A stretch of 21,157 nt of DNA from a virus. Each line of letters starts with the position of its first letter. Position 1 is the stretch's first letter. Under the pieces are notes generated by a model that did no database searches, was not told the DNA's origin, and saw nothing but the letters and a program-made list of their open reading frames with translations. Location: positions 1 through 21,157 of the IMG/VR virus record IMGVR_UViG_3300017788_000212. One strand, given 5' to 3'. The position numbers were made by a program, and so were the translations under genes. Shown here piece by piece: positions 6,901 through 14,689 of this stretch.

Positions 6901-9900
6901 ACATGGCAATGAAAGATATGACAAAGGGAAGACGTATGCCAAAAAGCACACGACATCCACAAACTCAAGCAGAGGCACAACAAGTTATTAATGCAATACA
7001 AAACTTGGGTCCAGTAGATCAACTGGCACCAACTGTTCGTGGTGCTTTAGAAATATTAAAACGTAGGGTTAGCAATAATTTTTATGGCAGACATGATATA
7101 ACTGATGTTGGGCTAGGACTTAAAGGCGGAGGATTACTAAAACTTGCTGGCGGAACGGCATTTGTTGGTATGCCAAAATCATTTACAAAAGTGCAACAAA
7201 TAAGAGCGCTTGCAGAAAAATTAAATCAGGCAGTTAATGCAAGTAGATTTAAAAATCTTCCAATAACAGATACTGGAGTAAAACTAAAGAGTCTTGGAGG
7301 ATTTAGTGTTGGAGAAATTTCAAGAGCAGTAAATGGAGTTTATAGACATCCAGACGGCAGAACTGTAGTTTATAAGGCTGTAGAAAGTGAAGAGGCTGCG
7401 CTGGCTGAAATGAGAATGGCTGCTTTAATGAGAGAGGGTAGTGAACTTAAAACTCCAATGAATCAGTCAATAAAGGTTATTGCTGATCCAACAGATCTAA
7501 CAAGAAAAAGAAAAATTCTTGCTATAGAGTCAGACTACGACCCAAGATTTGAAAATCCAAAGGGAGAATTTACTAAGAAACAATTTATTAAGCAAACATT
7601 GGCTGCTGGTGTTCGTGGGGATAAGGATGTTAAAAGATCAAACGTTAGCGGAGATGATGTAATAGACCAGGGCAACTCTGGAGTATTTAGTACTGCATCG
7701 AGTAGATTTAAGTATGCAGATAGCATGAAGACAATAGAAGAGCAATTGTTAATAAACTTTGGCGCAATAAAAGGTGGTGCTTCAAAAGATTTTGCAAAGG
7801 CTGTTAGAAACATGGCCAAAACAATGGGTTATTCAGCATTTAAAAGCGCAATGCTTAAAGAAATTGAAGAGTCTATTCCTAGATATAGAGCAACTATTAA
7901 CTCATTTAAATTAAATCCACAAGAAAGAAAAATATATGATGATTTGATTGTTCGTTTAGAAAATTCTAAAAATGCAGACTGGAGGAAAGTTTACAATGCT
8001 GCTGCTGGAATTCCAGGATATGAGAATGGAGTATTTTCTGTACCTGGCCCAAAGGGTGCTGGCGATGTAGTCCCTGCAATGCTTTCTCCAGGAGAAGCCG
8101 TAGTTCCAGCAGATCAATCACAAAAGTATAGACCACTTATTAAATCAATTATTGCAGATAATGTCCCTGGATATGGAGATTCTAACTGGAATGATTTGGA
8201 TGATACTCCAAAAAGAGGAGGGTCCTATGATAGAAACGCAGTTGATCGTTTCCAAACACGAATGGAAGCAAAGATTGACAGAGCGGCAGACAGATTTGTT
8301 GGAACAAGAGTTGGCGGTTGGATTGATAGAAAGGTAAGACAAAAACAAGAAAGAGAAGATGCTGCAAGAAACGCAGCAAGAGCATCAGCCAGAGCAGTTC
8401 CAATGCCAGCATTTTCAGACTTAAAAGAATCTGTTGATAAAAATACTAAGGCTGCTAATGATTCTACAGATGCTTCTAAGAAAAATACACGTGGTGTTTT
8501 GCAAAGACTTGGTTTTGATAGAGGTAATTTAAGTGAGGCAGAAAGATTAGATAGAACACGAGGTGGCCGTGGATTTTTAAGAGGATTTGCTACAGTTGCT
8601 GACTTTGATAGGACTGTAACAAAAAATGGTAAAGAAAAATTTACACTAGCATCATCAGCACAAAAAACTAATGCAAGACAATTAGACAGAATGAATCGTT
8701 CTCAAAGACTTGCTATGCCATCTATGGGTGTCGCTATGGCTACATCAATGGCTGGAATGTATGCGATGAGCAACCCTGACAAACAGTTTATGGGTATGAA
8801 CTTAGGACAACTATCTGGTCCATTAATGGGAGTATCTATTCTTGCTGGATTATTACCAATGCTTAATAGTCCAATAAAAATGTTAATTGCAGGAGTAATT
8901 GGTCTTACTGCAATATTCAAGATGCAATCTGCTCAAATTAAACAATCTATTTTAGATGGTCGTGAACAAGGAAAGACTTTACTTACTACAAAAGAGTCAT
9001 TAGAGGAATTTGGCAATCTCACCAATACTGTGTCTAAAACACAAATAGCAGAAAATGTTAGGGCTTCTAGGACAACAGAAATTGTTCCAGTTAGCATGGA
9101 CTTTGGTAAAAACTTTATACTTAATAGTGATTTTGGTAAAAAGTTTCAGGCAGATCTTCAAAAAAATATAGAAACTTTTGGCAAACCTATTGCAGGACAA
9201 GTGCTTGGAAATCAACTTGCAACAGCAGTTAGTCAAAAAGTTTTAACTGAAGAGCAAGCACAGTCAATCGCAATAGCACTTACTAGAGATCTTAAAGATG
9301 CAACATTTGAAATGCAGGTTCGTGGTAAATTAATTGAACTATTAGGACCCGATGGTAAAAATGTAATAACAGATCCAATAGAGTTGCAATTAAAATTAAT
9401 ATCTAATAAAAAACAAATACAGCAAGAAACATTTAAAAATTTGCAAGAAGTCATATCAAGAGAAAGAAATGGGCTTGCTGGATTAGGCGGAAAAGAAGCA
9501 TTGGCGATGGGTCTTTCAACAATACCTGCTGCTGGTGCAGGCGCTCTTGCAACTGGAGCGATGTATCGTGGAAAGGTTGTAAATTATAACGTACGAGGTG
9601 CAGAGGAATTAGCACTTAAAGGAAAACGTGCACAACAATTTATGGCTGCTACAGAAATGGCAAGAGGATCTGGAAAGTTGAATATGGCTGCTAATGCAGT
9701 TAGAGGTTTAAGGGTAGGAACACAGGTTGCTGGTGCAGGAGCAACTGCAACTGGCGTAGGAGCAGTACCTGGTTTAACCTCTATTATTTTAGGAACTGTT
9801 ATTTTTGGAGGTATTGAAGCAGGTTTACGTGCATGGCAAAAGGGTAATGAAAAGAAAGCAATTGGAAAGGCTGCTGGAATATTCTCTGGAGTCACAACAG

Positions 9901-12900
9901 AACTACTTAAATCAACTCAACAAGGCCTTGACGCTATGAATGCACAGATAGATGATTCAATTAAGGTTCTTGAGGCTAAAAAAAGAATAGCAAAAACTTC
10001 GCAAGAGACTGCAGATTTAGAAAGACAAATTGCAGTTCTTGAGCAGAAAAGAGCGCAGGGTATAGACAAAATATATGCACAACAGGCTGAAATATTAAAT
10101 GACCTTGAAACATCTTTTAATCAGATAGGAAAGTCAACATTTTTTGAAACAATTAGTCCATTTGGAACTGGTCGTGGACAACTTCGTACCAAGTTCTTGG
10201 AGTCATTCCAAGAAGGAACTGATCTTAAATTTAAAAAAGATCCAATAAGTAAAATGTATGTTGAAAGAATGCGTAAAGATTTACAAAAGACTGAATCCAT
10301 TCAAGGATCTGGAGGGTCTTCTAGTGCTGCAGCAATGGCATACAATGAACGTCAAAAAGTAGCAAGTGATGTTATAACATTAAAGATAGAAGCACTAATT
10401 AACTCAGATGTTTTAACTGCAGAGCAGGCAGCAGAGGTAGTGTCTAATTTATCTGGTGACAGAGTATTGGCTCAAAAAGAATTAGAAACAATTATTACAG
10501 TGCATGGTCAAGAGGGTCTTCAAAGAATGGCTACTCTACAACAGTATATTCCAAAAGAAAAAAATAAGAAAAATCTTCAACTCATAATTCAGTCTTCTAA
10601 CAGAGAAGATGCTAATGAAACAATGTCTGCTTTAGAAGAATTGGTAAAACTTCCTTCCTACCTCGGATTTGATATTAACATTGAAACACAAAAAGGAGAC
10701 ATGGAAAGACTCGAGGGCGTTGGCGAAGAAATTGCAGATCTAAAGAAAATGATTCCAAGTGGTCAAATAAGTCTAAAAATATTACAAGATGTACAGCAAA
10801 AAGTTGGAGGGCCAGGTAAAAACCTTACATTAGATGCTGCAATTGCACAATGGGAAACATTATCTAAACTACCTAAAGATTTACAGTTTAATGCTATGAT
10901 TACTTTAGGATCAATATCACAGAGCGATTCATTTGATAAAATACTTGATAGAGAATTAGAAGCAGAATTTTATAAGAAAAATCGTTTTCGACGCTCGAGG
11001 GCAACCCCAGCAGTACTTGAAGCATTTAAGGCAGATCAGACAAATATAGATGCAGCAATAAAGGCTTACTTTGCAAAAGTTATGCCAGAGTTATATGGAA
11101 CTGCTGTTAAGGATACAGTAAAAACTGGAAAAGGCACGGGAGACGGAAAGGGCAAAGGCCCAGATACAAGTTGGCTATCTGAGTTATTACAAAGACTTAA
11201 ATTATTAAAAGAAGGAAGCATTGATGCAACAGGCTCTATGAAACAATTACTGGGTCAGGTTACAAAATTCTTTGGACCAGAATTAATGTCTTCGGTAAAT
11301 CCTTCGTTAGATAAAACTAAGGGAGCACTTTTACAAATTGAAAAGGCTGCTAAAGCGGCTGGAATAACTTTATCAACAGAATTTGTAGATTTTATTGAAG
11401 GGCTAGATGCTGAACAATTTGAAGAATTTAGAGATCAATTCTTATCAATGAGTAAAGGAAAAATAGTTGGATTTAAAGGAACAAGCAGTCAGTTCTTTGG
11501 ATCTGATGCAGCATATGATCGCAGACAAAGAGCAATACAGGCAGGGACATTTGACGGATCTCAGCAAAGTCTATTCGGTCAAGTAAACGAGGCTTTTAGA
11601 ACAAAAACAATAGCAGAATTTATTAAAAAACAACAAGACTCTATTAAAGAGAGTAACCTTCAGGTTGAAGCATTTAGAAAATTAACCGACGCAACTGGAG
11701 AATTTAAATTTGATGCCATGGCAGCAATGGAAGTATTAAAAGATCCAGCCCTGGCTAAGGAAATAGCCCTTGGAAAAAAGATTTTTAGTCCAGAAGAAAG
11801 AGAAGCAATAATTACTTCTATCAATAAAACATATGCAGCAGCATCTGCTTTATCTAAAATTAAAATGATCCAAGATACCGAAGGATTGCAAAATCAAGTA
11901 AAGGCTTTTAATAAGTTATCAGCAGCAGGATATGATTATGCCACTATACTTAAGGTAATAGAAAATGAGGCATATGCCTACGAGATTGCTAATGATAAGG
12001 TTAACGGATTATCTAAAGAAACAAAGGAATTAGTTAAAGAAACAGAAAATTATATTAATGCATTAACAACTCTAGAGAATACAAAATTTTTCCAAGAAAG
12101 AACTAACGCTCTTAAACTTAAACAAGATTTTGCTGCAATTGCTCCGTTACTAGTACAGGCAGGAGCAAGTTTATCAGACATACAAGAAATATTAAGCAAC
12201 CCTACTTTAGCAAAGGCATTTATACAAGAACTTAAAGATGGATCACTAGATGCTGGAAGAATTAAAGAATATTTAGATCAAATTCCAGATTTTAAACAAG
12301 TTGACGTAGAACTTAGAATTTCTACAAGAGAGGGTCAGGAAGAGGAGTTTGATAAGTTATTTAGTAAGGCCATGGAATATTATGACTTGCTAGAAGATAA
12401 AATTGAAGATGATTTTGAGCCATTGCTTAAAAATGCTCAAGATGCAATTGATGCCACACAGGAAAAAATTGAAGGTATTAATGATGAAATTCAAAAATAT
12501 CAAGATGAGATTGATGTAAAGCAAAGAAAGATTGAAATAGAAATAACAAGACCTATTGAGATTTTACAAAAAGATTCTGCTGAATTAGCCAACGATCTTG
12601 AGTTAATGAATGTAAGTGCAGATGAGATAACCAAGAAATATGATGAACAGGCAGCAGCACTTACAAAGGTTTTTGAAATAAACTCAAGAATTGCTGATCA
12701 ACAAAAACAACAATTAAATCTTGCAGATGCTCTATCTCAAGGAGATATTTCCGCAGCAGCAGCAGCAGCACAAGAAATGAGAGCGTCTCAATCAGCAGCA
12801 ATGCAAGAGGATCAACTTGGTATTTTAAACACTGCAAAAGAAACTCAAATTGCAGGTTTAAGAAGCAAGGGTGGATTAACTAGATTACAAATTGAAAAAC

Positions 12901-14021
12901 TTCAATTTAATATAAGTCAAAAGATCTATGAACTTGAAAAGAAACGTGATCTTGAATTAATAGAAGTAAGAAAACTAGAAGACGCTATCTACGATATTAA
13001 GACTGGTAGATTAAAACTTGCTCAAAATGAACTTGATTTAAATAATAAAAATCTTAAATCAATACAAGATCAAAAAAACGCTGCGATTGAAGCAATAGAT
13101 AAACAAAGAGAAATTTGGACAGACGCAAAGTTGGCAATTGGTTTTGCAAGAATAGAGGCTGGATACTATAACGATGTTATTGAATTTTCTAATACACTTG
13201 TTAATTTAATGAAAGACGGATGGCTCGGAGTTGGAAATGCTATTCTAGCAGCCGTTTCTGCTCTTGCTCTTTATAATGCAGGACTAAAGAAGCCAGTTAC
13301 TTTTGAGCAGGCACAGGCACAGGCTCAAAAGACTTTAGGTGGTTACTTAAATACTTTTGGTTCTAAACTTGGAAGTGCAGATCAGCAAATAGTTGATCTA
13401 GAACTTAAGATTGCAGAGGCAATGGAGAGGGGCGAAGATACCTCCGCATTAGAAGCACAGTTGGCAGCCCTAAGAGAATCTACTGAATTACTAGCAGATA
13501 ATATGTATGATGTAGCAAAAACGCTTGATAAGGTTGATAACGCAACAAACATCGCTGCAATTAATAGTGCAGTTTCTACTGCCACCAGCATCCTAAAAGA
13601 TCCTTTTGGAGATATTGATGTTGAGTGGGACGGACCAGTTTGGATTCCTGAAGAAGGTTCTGGCGGAGCAGGAGCAGACTTTGTTCAGGTAGCATCTAAG
13701 GGTGGAATCATAAAGCCAAGTTACTTGAAAAAAGGCGGTATGGCAAAATATTTCTTAGGTGGCGGTTTTGCTAAAGGAACAGATACAGTTCCAGCAATGC
13801 TGACTCCTGGAGAGTTCGTAATGAGCAGATATGCTGTAAATGCTCACGGAGTAGATACAATGAAAGCAATTAATGGCGGAGCATCAATTGGAGACTCAGT
13901 GTATAATTATAGTATTAGTGTTAATGTTAAATCTGATGCAAATCCAGATGAGATTGCTAGAGTAGTAATGACACAGATTAAGCAGGTAGATTCTAAGAGA
14001 TTGAGGGGAGCAAACCTATAA
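3963..14021 (+). CDS. Tape measure protein, very large (3352 aa)
   Basis: It fixes tail length and is ejected with the DNA. The start ATG 3963 follows AGGAGG (3951-3956). Residues 1-190 are helical. A region from about 193 to 570 has the tape-measure core (KEIETQMIRFKKVYGD, then ALADEYTKYGV, then a region rich in alanine and GGISAAQGANALKSGL). Hydrophobic stretches lie near 193-210, 544-572, 1588-1655, 1846-1868 and 1918-1958. Three copies of a GxDxVPAxLxPGExVV-type motif centre on residues 684, 1368 and 3274. A kinase-like region lies at about 1105-1330. Three degenerate repeats of ~77 residues start near 2567. A long coiled coil spans about 2796-3066. The C-terminus ends with VNVKSDANPDEIARVVM, common to such proteins. 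At about 0.15 nm per residue the full length would give about 500 nm, less if globular inserts do not count. I see no muralytic motif. Confidence 0.92.
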   Translation: MAGDVNSNIFINVDTSSAMAQLRALEKELTALNRALVVGTKTAAQAQSKYAQGLLHNVNAAGQWTASMTRMRTATEQFSTALDRSKLSLKEYFRYGMASSRTFGRVFGNEYSTVSKLVEKRVKVLQQQYVQLGRDAQGAMNALRFTPKALNYRDVTTQLMMATQRQQIFNKLIDDGSTKLLNFGKNTQWAGRQLMVGFTVPLMLFGTQAIRTFKEIETQMIRFKKVYGDMYTDPGQTEQALKNIRALADEYTKYGVKVADTLKMAADAAAAGNFGKDLEQIVEQTNRLAVLGGVTQEKALETTIALKNAFQIGANDLDQTINFLNAVENQTVVALEDLTEAIPRVAPVVKQLGGDVKDLAFFMAAMQEGGISAAQGANALKSGLASLINPSEKASKMLAGMGINIRGIVEANQGNLRNIVVGFAQALQPLTDLQRTRAIEDVFGKFQFARISALLNNVTKEGTQAARVLQLANASVEELAILSERELGVQADSAMNKFAGAVERLKAALAPIGEVFAKTLTPAIEFITRMFERFNKLPDGIKKGVAIITAVVGGLGPIFLMTFGLLANALANTMKGFNLLRKGYQQLAYGSSDAALKTQYLTNEELENISTTNALYTSHERLSAAYKIESAALGALIAQYQTGTNAMRAFSAANPGLFVPGRVVPPIRRAGGGTVSGPGTSTSDSIPAYLSDGEYVVNAKAVKQYGVDTFDAMNARKYSSGGPVIGKDGIPRLFGGGFYRRILDAMLPKTRLGVVQAGASGYDISGFGTAGRPRVGVVAPTRAGSEYYPDSSSLKSWRKIPWQEDKDGFIIRDPDTNETYKISKGSKKSFDDAFDDLVARDGVQARKPRPAMSAGEYLIHRLHKYKTVKGKDKFEIGDIIQAGARGLAKVRTTGASEGGAYKRWGDAVKARTPKVRALIKEFDSEEEYLRRMFPELHAQLSAPGYNRFVISPSHISSAGKNRSASDWGRELILRDSSLINMAMKDMTKGRRMPKSTRHPQTQAEAQQVINAIQNLGPVDQLAPTVRGALEILKRRVSNNFYGRHDITDVGLGLKGGGLLKLAGGTAFVGMPKSFTKVQQIRALAEKLNQAVNASRFKNLPITDTGVKLKSLGGFSVGEISRAVNGVYRHPDGRTVVYKAVESEEAALAEMRMAALMREGSELKTPMNQSIKVIADPTDLTRKRKILAIESDYDPRFENPKGEFTKKQFIKQTLAAGVRGDKDVKRSNVSGDDVIDQGNSGVFSTASSRFKYADSMKTIEEQLLINFGAIKGGASKDFAKAVRNMAKTMGYSAFKSAMLKEIEESIPRYRATINSFKLNPQERKIYDDLIVRLENSKNADWRKVYNAAAGIPGYENGVFSVPGPKGAGDVVPAMLSPGEAVVPADQSQKYRPLIKSIIADNVPGYGDSNWNDLDDTPKRGGSYDRNAVDRFQTRMEAKIDRAADRFVGTRVGGWIDRKVRQKQEREDAARNAARASARAVPMPAFSDLKESVDKNTKAANDSTDASKKNTRGVLQRLGFDRGNLSEAERLDRTRGGRGFLRGFATVADFDRTVTKNGKEKFTLASSAQKTNARQLDRMNRSQRLAMPSMGVAMATSMAGMYAMSNPDKQFMGMNLGQLSGPLMGVSILAGLLPMLNSPIKMLIAGVIGLTAIFKMQSAQIKQSILDGREQGKTLLTTKESLEEFGNLTNTVSKTQIAENVRASRTTEIVPVSMDFGKNFILNSDFGKKFQADLQKNIETFGKPIAGQVLGNQLATAVSQKVLTEEQAQSIAIALTRDLKDATFEMQVRGKLIELLGPDGKNVITDPIELQLKLISNKKQIQQETFKNLQEVISRERNGLAGLGGKEALAMGLSTIPAAGAGALATGAMYRGKVVNYNVRGAEELALKGKRAQQFMAATEMARGSGKLNMAANAVRGLRVGTQVAGAGATATGVGAVPGLTSIILGTVIFGGIEAGLRAWQKGNEKKAIGKAAGIFSGVTTELLKSTQQGLDAMNAQIDDSIKVLEAKKRIAKTSQETADLERQIAVLEQKRAQGIDKIYAQQAEILNDLETSFNQIGKSTFFETISPFGTGRGQLRTKFLESFQEGTDLKFKKDPISKMYVERMRKDLQKTESIQGSGGSSSAAAMAYNERQKVASDVITLKIEALINSDVLTAEQAAEVVSNLSGDRVLAQKELETIITVHGQEGLQRMATLQQYIPKEKNKKNLQLIIQSSNREDANETMSALEELVKLPSYLGFDINIETQKGDMERLEGVGEEIADLKKMIPSGQISLKILQDVQQKVGGPGKNLTLDAAIAQWETLSKLPKDLQFNAMITLGSISQSDSFDKILDRELEAEFYKKNRFRRSRATPAVLEAFKADQTNIDAAIKAYFAKVMPELYGTAVKDTVKTGKGTGDGKGKGPDTSWLSELLQRLKLLKEGSIDATGSMKQLLGQVTKFFGPELMSSVNPSLDKTKGALLQIEKAAKAAGITLSTEFVDFIEGLDAEQFEEFRDQFLSMSKGKIVGFKGTSSQFFGSDAAYDRRQRAIQAGTFDGSQQSLFGQVNEAFRTKTIAEFIKKQQDSIKESNLQVEAFRKLTDATGEFKFDAMAAMEVLKDPALAKEIALGKKIFSPEEREAIITSINKTYAAASALSKIKMIQDTEGLQNQVKAFNKLSAAGYDYATILKVIENEAYAYEIANDKVNGLSKETKELVKETENYINALTTLENTKFFQERTNALKLKQDFAAIAPLLVQAGASLSDIQEILSNPTLAKAFIQELKDGSLDAGRIKEYLDQIPDFKQVDVELRISTREGQEEEFDKLFSKAMEYYDLLEDKIEDDFEPLLKNAQDAIDATQEKIEGINDEIQKYQDEIDVKQRKIEIEITRPIEILQKDSAELANDLELMNVSADEITKKYDEQAAALTKVFEINSRIADQQKQQLNLADALSQGDISAAAAAAQEMRASQSAAMQEDQLGILNTAKETQIAGLRSKGGLTRLQIEKLQFNISQKIYELEKKRDLELIEVRKLEDAIYDIKTGRLKLAQNELDLNNKNLKSIQDQKNAAIEAIDKQREIWTDAKLAIGFARIEAGYYNDVIEFSNTLVNLMKDGWLGVGNAILAAVSALALYNAGLKKPVTFEQAQAQAQKTLGGYLNTFGSKLGSADQQIVDLELKIAEAMERGEDTSALEAQLAALRESTELLADNMYDVAKTLDKVDNATNIAAINSAVSTATSILKDPFGDIDVEWDGPVWIPEEGSGGAGADFVQVASKGGIIKPSYLKKGGMAKYFLGGGFAKGTDTVPAMLTPGEFVMSRYAVNAHGVDTMKAINGGASIGDSVYNYSISVNVKSDANPDEIARVVMTQIKQVDSKRLRGANL
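5973..6107 (+). repeat. Tape measure motif, copy 1 (residues 671-715)
   Basis: GGGTVSGPG is followed by D684-SIPAYLSDGEYVVNA and then YGVDTFDAMNA. It aligns with copies at residues 1356-1399 and 3266-3306 through D-x-[IV]-PA-x-L-[ST]-x-GE-[YAF]-V. This Gly-rich motif recurs in many tape measure proteins. Copies 1 and 2 bracket the kinase-like region. Confidence 0.8.
7275..7952 (+). other. Kinase-like region inside the tape measure (residues ~1105-1330)
   Basis: Five elements appear in the order and spacing of PI3/4-kinase- or HipA-like kinase folds. They are a Gly-rich NGVY turn followed by HPDGRTVVYKAV (ATP-binding lysine candidate K1138), a helix EEAALAEMRMAALMRE (candidate glutamate E1149), and a hinge-like strand RKILAIESDYDP. 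Next comes GDKDVKRSN, where D1222 and N1227 have the D-to-N spacing of GDTDRHxxN, and then VIDQGNSGVF with D1235 where the metal-binding ID.G..F is found. Helices follow to about 1335. The histidine of DRH is replaced by lysine, so activity is uncertain. This is motif reading by eye, not a domain hit. Confidence 0.45.
8028..8159 (+). repeat. Tape measure motif, copy 2 (residues 1356-1399)
   Basis: GVFSVPGPKGAG is followed by D1368-VVPAMLSPGEAVVPAD and a helix. It matches copies 1 and 3 and closes the segment that carries the kinase-like region. Confidence 0.75.
8724..8930 (+). other. Tape measure membrane segments (residues ~1588-1655)
   Basis: Three closely spaced hydrophobic stretches occur: MGVAMATSMAGMYAM, LMGVSILAGLLPML and MLIAGVIGLTAIF, broken by short polar loops. 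They are the most strongly hydrophobic part of the protein. Tape measure proteins of this kind are thought to insert such segments into the host membrane at DNA entry. Confidence 0.6.
11661..12240 (+). repeat. Degenerate ~77-residue helical repeats in the tape measure
   Basis: Three successive units start near residues 2567, 2645 and 2721: QVEAFRKL..., QVKAFNKLSAAG... and LKQDFAAIAPLL.... Each ends in a helix of the type EVLKDPALAKEIALG, KVIENEAYAYEIA or EILSNPTLAKAFI. The pattern is hydrophobic-helical and divergent, so the boundaries are approximate. Confidence 0.45.
12349..13160 (+). other. Long coiled coil of the tape measure (residues ~2796-3066)
   Basis: Highly charged heptad-like sequence rich in E, K, Q, L and I runs through INDEIQKYQDEIDVKQRKIEI and KIYELEKKRDLELIEVRKLED, with an alanine-rich hinge encoded by a (GCA)6 run at 12753-12770. 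It is the longest uninterrupted rod-like segment in the protein. Confidence 0.65.
13758..13880 (+). repeat. Tape measure motif, copy 3 (residues 3266-3306)
   Basis: GGGFAKGT is followed by D3274-TVPAMLTPGEFVMSR and then NAHGVDTMKAINGG. It shares both halves with copy 1, including the GVDT-x-x-A-x-N ending, and sits just before the C-terminal domain. Confidence 0.8.
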
Positions 14022-14689
14022 TGTCAACTTTATCATATATGGCTGGTAGAAAAAAATATGGTAGACCTCAAGCAATGCTATGGTCAGAAAATTCTGGCAC
14101 ATTAGTTTCTGCTCCAATACCTGGTGATCCAGATTTTAAGGTTTATGTTCCTAATGGTTTAGAAATAGGACAAGACCCAGGTTCTGAAACAGACACTTCG
14201 GTATATAATCAATTTTTAACTTTATCTGATGACAATAGAAGTCAAATAGATTTTAATTTTACACGAATTGAAACAAGAGAAAGAATGATTAATGGACGTA
14301 TGCGTTCATATCATATTGCAGATAAATTAACCTTAACAACATCCTGGAGTATGTTGCCATCTAGGTCATATTTTAATGTTCCAGACTTTAATCCTACAAC
14401 TGGCAAGTCGCCACACGCTGGATCAAATAACCTAGAATATACAACAGATGGCGGAGCAGGAGGAGTAGAATTATTAGATTGGTATGAAAATCATAAAGGT
14501 CCTTTTTGGGTATATCTAGCCTACGATAAATATTCTAACTTTGGTAAAGACTCCGATGCGTACGGTCATTTAGCCCAATATAATCAATTGATACAGATGT
14601 ATTTTTCAGACTTTAGTTATAGTGTTGTAAAACGTGGAAATAATAATTTTGATTTTTGGAATATATCTGTTATTTTGGAAGAAGTATAA
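14021..14689 (+). CDS. Distal tail-like protein
   Basis: This 222-residue protein has an ATG at 14021 that overlaps the tape measure stop (TAATG); a purine-rich GAGGGGAG at 14003-14010 can serve as binding site. Directly after the tape measure, the expected product is a distal tail protein (Dit), the ring that joins the tube to the tip. The sequence is beta-rich. Its C-terminus, MYFSDFSYSVVKRGNNNFDFWNISVILEEV in two parts, has the paired-strand ending typical of tube-like tail proteins, and the middle has FWVYLAYDKY. No enzyme motif is seen. The name rests on position and secondary structure, so a generic minor tail protein is also possible. Confidence 0.55.
   Translation: MSTLSYMAGRKKYGRPQAMLWSENSGTLVSAPIPGDPDFKVYVPNGLEIGQDPGSETDTSVYNQFLTLSDDNRSQIDFNFTRIETRERMINGRMRSYHIADKLTLTTSWSMLPSRSYFNVPDFNPTTGKSPHAGSNNLEYTTDGGAGGVELLDWYENHKGPFWVYLAYDKYSNFGKDSDAYGHLAQYNQLIQMYFSDFSYSVVKRGNNNFDFWNISVILEEV

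Noticed and set aside
6602-6949. 115-codon reading frame on the minus strand
   Set aside because: It lies wholly inside the tape measure gene, has no ribosome binding site of note and a composition expected of an antisense shadow.
9584-9895. 103-codon minus-strand frame rich in Ala and Pro
   Set aside because: It is the complement of the Gly/Ala-rich membrane segment of the tape measure; its composition is explained by that.
12753-12770. (GCA)6 run as a possible contingency repeat
   Set aside because: The run is in frame and encodes alanines in a coiled-coil hinge; a change in copy number would matter little, and six copies are few.
14656-14688. ATG at 14656 as the start of the hub protein
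   Set aside because: It would overlap the previous gene by 34 bases; ATG 14689 gives the TAATG junction used repeatedly here.
14683-14688. TATAAT-like boxes at gene junctions (also near 470)
   Set aside because: They arise from a valine or tyrosine codon followed by TAATG and lack the TGG extension, so they are not convincing as promoters.
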